This document shows, piece by piece, positions 1 through 6,825 of a stretch of DNA of 64,000 nt; positions within the stretch are counted from its first letter, which is position 1, and each line of letters starts with the position of its first letter. The notes under the pieces were generated by a model that saw nothing but the letters and a program-made list of their open reading frames with translations, was not told the DNA's origin and ran no database searches. The stretch is from an uncultured Anaeroplasmataceae bacterium. Lineage in GTDB: Bacteria; Bacillota_I; Bacilli_A; Acholeplasmatales; Anaeroplasmataceae. A program made the position numbers and the translations under genes. The stretch spans positions 492,927 to 556,926 of the forward strand of contig CAJTXR010000001.1 in assembly GCA_910584005.1 (NCBI GenBank), read 5' to 3'.

Positions 1-2
1 AA

Positions 3-200
3 AAAAATCAGAAATATTACCTTGTCAACTCATTCCATCATCAAAGTATTCATCATTTAGCGAAAGACTTAAATATTGTTGCAACTAGCTTAGATGGGGA
101 AATTGAGGTCGTTCAACATAAATCACTTCCAATTTATGGTGTACAATTTCATCCAGAATTAATGGATTTAGATTTAAGAGAAATATTTAGCGAGTTCTAA
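3..200 (+). CDS. Class I glutamine amidotransferase-like (peptidase C26) protein, C-terminal fragment
   Basis: The 5' end lies outside the window. The 65 visible codons contain NSFHHQ and GVQFHPE, the oxyanion-side and catalytic His-Glu motifs that end class I glutamine amidotransferases of the gamma-glutamyl-GABA hydrolase (PuuD/C26) type. These hydrolyse gamma-glutamyl amides in the cytoplasm. The His and Glu of HPE are intact; the nucleophilic Cys is off the left edge. The gene converges on the DUF1540 gene and their 3' ends overlap by 14 bases. The family assignment is good, but the exact substrate cannot be told. Confidence 0.8.
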   Translation, partial: KNQKYYLVNSFHHQSIHHLAKDLNIVATSLDGEIEVVQHKSLPIYGVQFHPELMDLDLREIFSEF

Positions 201-516
201 AGCTTCCACATTCTGTTTCGCTTCTATAGCTGGCATTTTCATTTCCAATTGTAATGTCTTTGGCTACACATTCATTGTTTTCATTATGAACACAATAGTT
301 TGCAGTACATAAAACTTTGACACTAGATGAATCTAAAGACATTTCCTTTGCCATTTCTGAAATCAAAATATCAGAATTGTGAGGATTTTTAAAGCTTTGA
401 CAAAAGGTCCCGATTTTACTTTTCGCAAATAAACCTTCAACATCGATATGCTTCTTTGCACACTTAGCGTTCTCATTATATCCACAATTCTTTACATTGC
501 AATTTACATTGGTCAT
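187..516 (-). CDS. DUF1540 protein, two tandem Cys-rich domains
   Basis: This 109-residue protein has two copies of the DUF1540 module, at about residues 5-45 and 69-107. Each has four Cys in the pattern C-x4-C-x-[HY]N-x3-C, ending in T-x-C-x-SF. DUF1540 proteins are small putative metal-binding proteins of clostridia and bacilli with no assigned function. The start is supported by AAAGGAGG eight bases upstream. It is the last gene of a probable minus-strand set after the RluA-like and TVP38-like genes. A perfect 11-bp inverted repeat places its start codon in a stem and its ribosome site in the loop. Confidence 0.85.
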   Translation of the reverse strand: MTNVNCNVKNCGYNENAKCAKKHIDVEGLFAKSKIGTFCQSFKNPHNSDILISEMAKEMSLDSSSVKVLCTANYCVHNENNECVAKDITIGNENASYRSETECGSFRTR

Positions 517-549
517 ACATATCCTCCTTTGCTAATTAGTATGACCAAT
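508..549 (-). promoter_or_regulatory. Inverted repeat enclosing the RBS and start codon of the DUF1540 gene
   Basis: Arms ATTGGTCATAC (508-518) and GTATGACCAAT (539-549) are perfectly complementary, separated by 20 bases. On the mRNA the loop carries AAAGGAGG and the 3' arm carries the ATG. No T-tract follows, so it is not a simple terminator. Translational control, or a protein operator, is the inference. Confidence 0.5.
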
Positions 550-560
550 TTTTAAAAAAA

Positions 561-1298
561 CTATTCAATTTCTTCTGGAGATTTTTTTGTTATTTTGTCA
601 ATGAAAGCAACAATTCGTTTATTAAAAATGAAACATAGAAGTGCAATACCCGCACTAACTCCTCCAATAATTAAGGCCATACCCATATTGCTTGACACAA
701 TAGAGTTTCCTAGTAATACAGATACAATCGTCATTGGCGTTCTAGCTACCGTATTAATAATGACAAAATCTGTAATATGAACTTTTGTAAAAGGAACAAT
801 AAAAGCAATTGGATCTTTTGGTAAAACAGGAATTAATAGATAAGAAAACATCAAAACTCCACAACGTTTCCGATCCTCTAGTAATTTAAATTTTTTGGGT
901 TGCTCTGGATCAATAAATAAGGATAAAAAGCTATACCCAAATAATTTTACTAATCCAATTACACATAAAGCTCCTAAAGTTTGACCAATCAAACAAATGA
1001 TAACCGCCAAAGCAGGATGATACATAATTCCTGCTAAAATCACAATTGGTCCAGAAGGAATAATAGCCAAAACGGTTTGAATAATCTGTAGGCCTATCAA
1101 AATTAGCCAACTGAATGAACCTAAAGATTTGATTTTTTCAATAAAATTATCACGGTATACTAAATCATCCTGTAATTTAATAAAAACAGGATAAAGTTTA
1201 ACTATTGCAAAAATCGCCAATCCTAAAAAAGCACCTAAAATAATGACTTGGATACAAATCCGTATTATTTTATAATTCCTCTTCTGTTCTTCCTCCAT
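561..1298 (-). CDS. TVP38/TMEM64 (VTT domain) membrane protein
   Basis: This 245-residue integral membrane protein belongs to the SNARE-associated/DedA-like VTT family. It has a short charged N-terminus, a hydrophobic segment at about 12-35, the family core with GPIVILAGIMYHP and a Gly-rich following helix, and a conserved PKDP-containing loop before the last helices. Family members are linked to lipid scrambling or transport at the plasma membrane; the function here is inferred only from family. I chose the ATG at 1298 rather than the upstream one at 1355 because AGGAGG sits nine bases before it. The start overlaps the 3' end of the RluA-like gene by 29 bases, which suggests translational coupling. 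Confidence 0.85.
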   Translation of the reverse strand: MEEEQKRNYKIIRICIQVIILGAFLGLAIFAIVKLYPVFIKLQDDLVYRDNFIEKIKSLGSFSWLILIGLQIIQTVLAIIPSGPIVILAGIMYHPALAVIICLIGQTLGALCVIGLVKLFGYSFLSLFIDPEQPKKFKLLEDRKRCGVLMFSYLLIPVLPKDPIAFIVPFTKVHITDFVIINTVARTPMTIVSVLLGNSIVSSNMGMALIIGGVSAGIALLCFIFNKRIVAFIDKITKKSPEEIE

Positions 1299-2124
1299 AC
1301 TTCCAAGCCTCCTTAATATTTTTTTGAATTCTTTCTTTTGTGAAAGGATCCTCAAATTCTATATAATAACTCGTTAAACATAAACACTCTGATTTCGTAC
1401 CGTATAAATCATCCCCAACAATAGGATGCCCTATAGAAGCAGCATGTAAACGAATTTGATGCGTACGCCCAGTTTCCAATGTAAATTCCAAAAGAGAATG
1501 AGAATGGTACTGTTTTAAAACTTTATAATGGCTAACTGCATATTTTCCATTTTCTTTTGTTCCAATATATCGTTGATGAGAATCCTCTTTTTTAGCTATA
1601 TAATTTTGAATTTTCCCATCTTCTTCTACGATTCCTTCAACTAAGCAAATATATTTACGTGTGATATGTTTGTGGGTAGGTTCAAGTAAACTTGCAGCAT
1701 AGCGGTCTTTCGCAACGAGCACTAGGCCACTTGTTTCCTTATCTAAACGATTAAGAATATGAACTGTATTTGTTTTTAAATAGGCAACCACTTGCTGATA
1801 TAAACTTATTGGATTTCCACGAGTAGGAATTGTTAGAATTCCTCCCTTTTTATTGAGGATAAGATAGTGTTCATTTTCATAGATGATTTCTGGCAACTCT
1901 TCTACATAAGGCCAAGCATATTCTTTTGCTTGTTCTACATACTCAATTGTGATCTCATCTAAAGCATTGACACTTTCATACCATTTTTTTGCTACCCCAT
2001 TTACCTTCACTTCAGCTTGAATTGATTTTAAATAACGGTAGAAGCGTTTAGAAAGAGTTTGCTTTAAAACTTCAGATAATATATTTTCTTTTTCTACTTT
2101 AATACTTATTAATTTATCGCTCAT
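1270..2124 (-). CDS. RluA-family pseudouridine synthase
   Basis: This enzyme isomerises specific uridines in rRNA or tRNA to pseudouridine. The catalytic motif HILNRLDKETSGL carries the active-site Asp in RLD, and TGRTHQIRLH and GDDLYG are the other family motifs. An S4-like N-terminal stretch (about 1-75) precedes the catalytic domain. Whether it is the RluA, RluC or RluD type cannot be decided. An ATG at 2142 is possible, but it lies within and upstream of an extended -10 element whose predicted transcription start is the A of the ATG at 2124. I therefore use 2124 and infer a leaderless mRNA. First gene of the RluA-TVP38-DUF1540 group. Confidence 0.88.
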   Translation of the reverse strand: MSDKLISIKVEKENILSEVLKQTLSKRFYRYLKSIQAEVKVNGVAKKWYESVNALDEITIEYVEQAKEYAWPYVEELPEIIYENEHYLILNKKGGILTIPTRGNPISLYQQVVAYLKTNTVHILNRLDKETSGLVLVAKDRYAASLLEPTHKHITRKYICLVEGIVEEDGKIQNYIAKKEDSHQRYIGTKENGKYAVSHYKVLKQYHSHSLLEFTLETGRTHQIRLHAASIGHPIVGDDLYGTKSECLCLTSYYIEFEDPFTKERIQKNIKEAWKYGGRTEEEL

Positions 2125-2139
2125 ACTATAATTGTAGCA
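2125..2139 (-). promoter_or_regulatory. Extended -10 promoter of the RluA-like gene (leaderless)
   Basis: The minus strand reads TGCTACAAT (2131-2139) followed by six bases and then ATG at 2124. The -10 plus TGn extension is good; no convincing -35 is seen. Normal -10 to +1 spacing puts the transcript start on the start codon, and no Shine-Dalgarno is present. Confidence 0.5.
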
Positions 2140-2187
2140 CATTTATGTGAATAAATTAACTAAAACGCTTTCAAATTTTTAAAAAAA

Positions 2188-2196
2188 TGCTATAAT
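2188..2196 (+). promoter_or_regulatory. Extended -10 promoter of the GltD-like gene
   Basis: TGCTATAAT lies about 20 bases before the start codon, followed by GAGGTG as ribosome site. The -35 region is poor. Confidence 0.5.
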
Positions 2197-2215
2197 TAAT
2201 CCATGAGGTGATAAA

Positions 2216-3463
2216 ATGAGTGATATTATATCAGAAGCACAACGCTGTTTGAAATGTAAAAGACCTTTATGCAAAGAAGGATGCCCTGTTAAAACAGAAA
2301 TTCCTACCATAATGCAAATGTTTTTAGATGGGAAAATGGATGAGGCTGGAGAACTACTATTTAAAAATAACCCTCTTTCTGCCGTTTGTTCCTTAATTTG
2401 TCCTCATGAAAAAAATTGTATGGGACATTGCGTTTTAAATCATAAAAACTCTCCAATTCAATTTTTTGAAATAGAAAATTATATATCTACATTCTTTTTG
2501 GAAAAGGCAAAATTAAAACCTGAAACTAAAAATGGTCATTTAGTTGGAATCATTGGTGCTGGCCCTGCGGGACTTACTCTTGCGATTCTGCTAGCTCAAA
2601 AAGGGTATGACGTAACTATAATTGATTCAAAAGATAAAATTGGTGGAGTTTTACGTTATGGTATTCCTGAATTCAGACTTCCAAAAACGCTTCTTGATCG
2701 TCTATTAGAAAGAATGAAAGATTTAGGCATTCAATTTAGACCAAACACTTTAATCGGACCTACGGTTACAATTGATGATATGTTTGAAGATGGCTATGAT
2801 GCTATATTTATAGGAACAGGCGTATGGAAGCCTAACCGATTAAGAATTCCAGGTGAAACCTTAGGAAATGTTCATTTTGCAATTGACTTTTTAAAGAACC
2901 CTGATTCCTACAATAATCTAGGAGATCATGTGGTCATCATAGGAGCAGGAAATGTTGCTATGGATGCTGCTAGAACCATCCTGAGAAAAACATCTGCTAA
3001 GGTAGATATTATCTTCTTCCGTGGTAGAGAAGAGGTTACTGCACTTCAAGAGGAATTAATGCTTGCCGAAGTGGATGGTGTTAAAATGAATTATTATCTT
3101 AACACTATTAAGATTGAAGCAGATGGGATTATTGTTGAACCTGTTCTTAAAATACTTAATGAAGATGGTACAACTTCCTATAAAAACGATAGTGAACATC
3201 CTTATAAAATTCCTAGCTCTTCTGTCATAATTGCAATAGGTCAAGGTGCACAAACCAATATAGTTAAAAATACAAAACAAATTGATACGAATCAAAAAGG
3301 ATTAATTGAAGCCTCTGATAAAGGAGCAACAACTCGACCTGGTGTATATGCTGCGGGGGATGTTGTTTCTGGAGCACGTACGGTTGTTGAAGCAGTTGCG
3401 GCGACAAAAAAAGTTGCTGAAGAAATTGATGCTTATATAAAACGAAAATACAATGAAATATAA
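2216..3463 (+). CDS. GltD-like NAD(P)/FAD-dependent oxidoreductase
   Basis: This 415-residue protein resembles the small subunit of glutamate synthase. An N-terminal Cys-rich [4Fe-4S]-binding domain (CLKCKRPLCKEGCP, then CSLICPHEKNCMGHC) is followed by an FAD-binding GAGPAG Rossmann motif near residue 113 and an NAD(P)-binding GAGNVAMDA motif near 242. The C-terminal AAGDV segment closes the FAD fold. It passes electrons from NAD(P)H to a partner. No gltA large subunit is adjacent, so it may serve another acceptor; stand-alone GltD homologues are common in anaerobes. It has its own promoter and a shared terminator with the convergent ATPase. Confidence 0.85.
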   Translation: MSDIISEAQRCLKCKRPLCKEGCPVKTEIPTIMQMFLDGKMDEAGELLFKNNPLSAVCSLICPHEKNCMGHCVLNHKNSPIQFFEIENYISTFFLEKAKLKPETKNGHLVGIIGAGPAGLTLAILLAQKGYDVTIIDSKDKIGGVLRYGIPEFRLPKTLLDRLLERMKDLGIQFRPNTLIGPTVTIDDMFEDGYDAIFIGTGVWKPNRLRIPGETLGNVHFAIDFLKNPDSYNNLGDHVVIIGAGNVAMDAARTILRKTSAKVDIIFFRGREEVTALQEELMLAEVDGVKMNYYLNTIKIEADGIIVEPVLKILNEDGTTSYKNDSEHPYKIPSSSVIIAIGQGAQTNIVKNTKQIDTNQKGLIEASDKGATTRPGVYAAGDVVSGARTVVEAVAATKKVAEEIDAYIKRKYNEI

Positions 3464-3497
3464 AAAAAGGGAACTAAAAATTAGTTCCTTTCTTTTT
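3462..3497. terminator. Bidirectional intrinsic terminator
   Basis: Stem GGAACTAA (3470-3477) pairs with TTAGTTCC (3481-3488) across an AAA loop, flanked by an A-tract and a T-tract. It serves both the GltD-like gene and the convergent ATPase gene, whose stop codon lies in the stem. Confidence 0.85.
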
Positions 3498-6240
3498 TTA
3501 CTTTTTTAATCCATTTTATAAAAACAATGAGTTCATGAACGAGTAGTGGTAATATAGAAAGTATCGCCGTTACAAGCCATTCAATACCTGTTAAATTATG
3601 GGTATTAAATACATCTCTTATTCCTGGAACTTCTATAACTAAAAGCTGTAAACCAATTCCAACAACAAAAGCAACAAGCATCATCCAATTTTTATCTTTA
3701 AAAGCATGAACAAAAGATCGCTCTGGTGTACTCATACCAATCATATGGAATAATTCACAGAATGCAAGTGTAGTAAACGCCATTGTTTGTGCTTGATGAA
3801 GAAGATTAGGATGAGCAGTGTATAATTCTTTAATATCATGGAAAGAAACCACACCATTTAGCCAACCACATGTGAAATAAGCAATTAAAACTGCAATCGT
3901 GATTACTGCTCCATAACCTAAAGTTAACCCAATTCCTCCGTGAGCAAATAACCCTTCCTTAGAATCTCGTGGTTTATCCTTCATACAATTTGGATTTTTT
4001 GGTTGCATTCCTAAAGCGATTGCAGGCAATGAATCAGTAATCAAGTTTACCCAAAGTAAATGAATCGCAATTAATGGTGATGGTAATCCAACGCAAATAA
4101 GGAGAAATAACGCTAAAACCTCTGCGATATTACTTCCTAATAAAAAGAATACTGTTTTCCTAATATTCGCATAAATTCCTCTACCTTCTTCTACTGCTTT
4201 TTCAATAGAAGCAAAATTGTCATCGGTTAAAATCATATCTGCAGCACCCTTAGCTACATCTGTACCTGTAATTCCCATTGCAATTCCAATATCGGCCTGT
4301 TTTAAGCTTGGAGCATCATTCACTCCATCTCCTGTCATCGCACATACATTTCCTAATGCCTGAAAGGCTTTAACAATTTGAACCTTATTATCGGGTGAAA
4401 CTCTGGCAAAAACTCTAGCTGTTTTACAGCATTCTTGAAGTTCAACCTCAGTCATCTCATCAATTTGAGCTCCTGTAAAACATTGAGATTTATCTTCACA
4501 AATTCCTAATTGGCTAGCAACAGCATAAGCAGTATCTTTGTGATCTCCTGTGATCATAACTGTTGTGATTCCTGCAGATTTAAATTTTTCAACAGCCGGT
4601 TTTGCTTCTGCTCGTGGTGGATCAATCATTGCAACTAAACCAACAAAAATAAGATTTTCTTCTGTAATTGTATTTTCTTCATTATACGCTAATGCCAAAA
4701 CACGTAAAGCCTTATCCGAAAAAATTTGATTTGCTTCATAGATTGCTTTGAGATCCATTTCTGTAATTTTTTTAATTGAACCTTGATCTAAAATTGAACA
4801 AGTTCGTGTTAAAATGCTATCTAATGCCCCTTTAGTATAAATGATATTTTTTTGATTCATTTTATGCTGAGTGGACATCATTTTTCTCACACTGTCAAAT
4901 GGAAATTCATTTACTCGAGGATATTCCTTTTCAAGACTTGATTTTCTAAGTTCAAAGTCATTCGCAAATGCAACTAAAGCAATCTCCGTTGGATCGCCAT
5001 ATAATCCTTCATCTACTGTTGCATTACTACAAAGACTCATCCCACTCGCAAGCAGCCGCAAATCTTCATTTGAATTATCTTGGGTAAATTCATCTTGAGT
5101 ATAGAATTTATTCAATGTATATGCTTCTACAACTGTCATTTTGTTTTGAGTTAAGGTCCCTGTTTTATCTGAACATACCACCTGTACAGCCCCTAAGGTT
5201 TCTACACTTGGCAATTTACGAACAACAGTATTCGCTTTTACCATCCGCTGAACTCCAATAGATAAAACAATCGTAACTACTGCCGCTAGCCCTTCAGGAA
5301 TTGCTGCAACTGCTAAAGAGATTGCAGTTAGAATGGATTCTATATAAGCCTCAAGAACCGTTGCCTTTCCATCTATACAAAGCCAAAGAATATCTACAAG
5401 TAGAACACAGCATACAATACCTAAGGTGATTAGACCAAGCACTTTTGATAATTTGGCCAAAACCTTTTGTAAAGGCGTTGCTTCTACTTTAGTATCTGAA
5501 ATTGCACTTGCAATTTGACCTATTTCAGTGTCCATTGCTGTTTTAACAACAATACCACTTCCTCTTCCATAAGCTACTGTGGTAGACATATACGCACAAT
5601 TGATACGATCACCAATTCCAACTTTATCTGTAAAAACGATACTACTATCTTTTTCTACTGGAACAGATTCTCCAGTCAATGATGCTTCACTGATTTTTAA
5701 ATTTACGCTTTGAATCAGTCTTAAATCTGCTCCAACCGTATCCCCTTCTTCTAAAACAACCAAATCTCCAACGACAAGTTCACTTGATTTTACTTTTATT
5801 CTTTTCCCATCACGAATTACATTTGACTCGGGACTAGACATCTTTTTTAATGCTTCTAAAGAGGTTTCCGCCTTTACTTCTTGTACAGTACCAATAATCG
5901 CATTTAAAAGAATAACAGCCATAATAATAATGACATCAGGCCAATCTCCTGTAGTGATAAAATCAAAAGGCAAACCATCTTTGATTGTTTTTACCGTTTC
6001 ATAAATGGATACTCCAATGGTTACTGCAATTGCTGCAAATAAAACAAAAATCATAGGATTATTTAATTCACCTATAAAAATTTGAAACCATGATTTCCGT
6101 TTTTTTTCTTTTAGTTCATTTAATCCATTAATCTCTAATCTTTTTTTGGCCTCTTCTTCACTTAATCCCTCAACAGTGCTTGTGCCAATCTGCTCTACGA
6201 GTTCATCAATACTTTGCTGTTCATATGAGTTATTTTTCAT
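3481..6240 (-). CDS. P-type cation-transporting ATPase (P2 type, Ca2+/Mn2+)
   Basis: This 919-residue ATP-driven pump of the plasma membrane exports divalent cations. Seen in order: an N-terminal cation ATPase domain, the ion-site PEGL motif in M4 near 314, the phosphorylation motif DKTGTLT near 357, the hinge TGDGVNDAPSL near 638, and six C-terminal membrane helices. The architecture is that of PMCA/SERCA-like PacL/YloB pumps usually called calcium pumps. A yybP-ykoY Mn2+ riboswitch lies directly upstream, as for the Mn2+ pump YoaB of Lactococcus, so Mn2+ export is the better guess. GAGGAGG supports the start. Confidence 0.92.
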   Translation of the reverse strand: MKNNSYEQQSIDELVEQIGTSTVEGLSEEEAKKRLEINGLNELKEKKRKSWFQIFIGELNNPMIFVLFAAIAVTIGVSIYETVKTIKDGLPFDFITTGDWPDVIIIMAVILLNAIIGTVQEVKAETSLEALKKMSSPESNVIRDGKRIKVKSSELVVGDLVVLEEGDTVGADLRLIQSVNLKISEASLTGESVPVEKDSSIVFTDKVGIGDRINCAYMSTTVAYGRGSGIVVKTAMDTEIGQIASAISDTKVEATPLQKVLAKLSKVLGLITLGIVCCVLLVDILWLCIDGKATVLEAYIESILTAISLAVAAIPEGLAAVVTIVLSIGVQRMVKANTVVRKLPSVETLGAVQVVCSDKTGTLTQNKMTVVEAYTLNKFYTQDEFTQDNSNEDLRLLASGMSLCSNATVDEGLYGDPTEIALVAFANDFELRKSSLEKEYPRVNEFPFDSVRKMMSTQHKMNQKNIIYTKGALDSILTRTCSILDQGSIKKITEMDLKAIYEANQIFSDKALRVLALAYNEENTITEENLIFVGLVAMIDPPRAEAKPAVEKFKSAGITTVMITGDHKDTAYAVASQLGICEDKSQCFTGAQIDEMTEVELQECCKTARVFARVSPDNKVQIVKAFQALGNVCAMTGDGVNDAPSLKQADIGIAMGITGTDVAKGAADMILTDDNFASIEKAVEEGRGIYANIRKTVFFLLGSNIAEVLALFLLICVGLPSPLIAIHLLWVNLITDSLPAIALGMQPKNPNCMKDKPRDSKEGLFAHGGIGLTLGYGAVITIAVLIAYFTCGWLNGVVSFHDIKELYTAHPNLLHQAQTMAFTTLAFCELFHMIGMSTPERSFVHAFKDKNWMMLVAFVVGIGLQLLVIEVPGIRDVFNTHNLTGIEWLVTAILSILPLLVHELIVFIKWIKKVKKERN

Positions 6241-6257
6241 AATTCCTCCTCAAATAA

Positions 6258-6413
6258 ATAAAACAGGCAACTATGCCTGTTTTAACTAATCCTCAAGCAT
6301 AGTACCATTTCTACTATACTTAAGTCTTGATGTTTTAAAAGTAGTTCCGGATTAGAAGTAATCGTATTGACGAATCCTACTGCCTAATAATTAGGTCATC
6401 TACTCCCTTAAGC
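6258..6413 (-). ncRNA. yybP-ykoY (Mn2+) riboswitch with terminator platform
   Basis: The minus strand carries the aptamer signatures AAGGGAGTAG just after the transcript start and CATCAAGACTTAAG in the 3' half. A terminator hairpin follows (AAACAGGC/GCCTGTTT, 6261-6282, then a U-rich run), eight bases before the ribosome site of the ATPase. In this class Mn2+ binding disrupts the terminator and turns expression on. The second copy at 29.3 kb precedes mntP, which supports the call. Confidence 0.85.
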
Positions 6414-6419
6414 ATACAC

Positions 6420-6448
6420 ATCATACCTTAGTTTTACTGAAATGTCAA
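6420..6448 (-). promoter_or_regulatory. Promoter of the riboswitch-ATPase transcript
   Basis: On the minus strand TTGACA (6443-6448), a 17-base spacer and TATGAT (6420-6425) precede the riboswitch. Confidence 0.8.
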
Positions 6449-6478
6449 GAAGATTAGTTTTTTTCGTTTATTTTCCCA

Positions 6479-6508
6479 TTGACAACATACCCCCTAAGAG
6501 TATATAAT
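6479..6508 (+). promoter_or_regulatory. csoR-copA promoter with CsoR-type operator
   Basis: TTGACA (6479-6484), an 18-base spacer and TATAAT (6503-6508). The spacer holds a C-run pseudo-palindrome, ATACCCCCTAAGAGTAT (6487-6503), resembling known CsoR operators, placed to block RNA polymerase when copper is low. Confidence 0.75.
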
Positions 6509-6525
6509 AGTTGTGAGGTGAAAAC

Positions 6526-6816
6526 ATGCAACAATCTATAGAACGAATGACTATTCGTAGTGATGAAGATAAAAAAACTTTAATATCTAGATTAAATCGT
6601 ATTGAAGGCCAAATTCGTGGGGTTGCAAATATGGTCAATGAAGATCGATATTGTGATGATATTTTAATTCAGCTTTCCGCGGTTGATAAGTCCATTAAAT
6701 CTTTAGCGAATTTATTACTAGAAAAGCACATGAAATCTTGTGTAAAGGAAAGACTAAATGATGGTGATGATACAATTTTAGAAGAAATTGTAGATTTATT
6801 TAAAAGATTTCAATAG
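6526..6816 (+). CDS. csoR: CsoR-family copper-sensing repressor
   Basis: This 96-residue all-helical regulator of the DUF156/CsoR family carries the Cys-His-Cys copper ligand triad: C43, H68 and C72. In the apo form it represses the copper export operon; Cu(I) releases it. It sits ten bases upstream of the CopA gene and behind a promoter with a CsoR-like operator. The triad and neighbourhood favour copper over nickel or formaldehyde sensing by the same family. GAGGTG supports the start. Confidence 0.9.
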   Translation: MQQSIERMTIRSDEDKKTLISRLNRIEGQIRGVANMVNEDRYCDDILIQLSAVDKSIKSLANLLLEKHMKSCVKERLNDGDDTILEEIVDLFKRFQ

Positions 6817-6825
6817 GGGATAGAT

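Noticed and set aside
595..780. Plus-strand open frame opposite the TVP38 gene
   Set aside because: It is antisense to a well-supported membrane protein gene, has no ribosome site and no family features.
2125..2142. ATG at 2142 as start of the RluA-like gene
   Set aside because: It overlaps the likely -10 element and has no ribosome site; six extra N-terminal residues are atypical.
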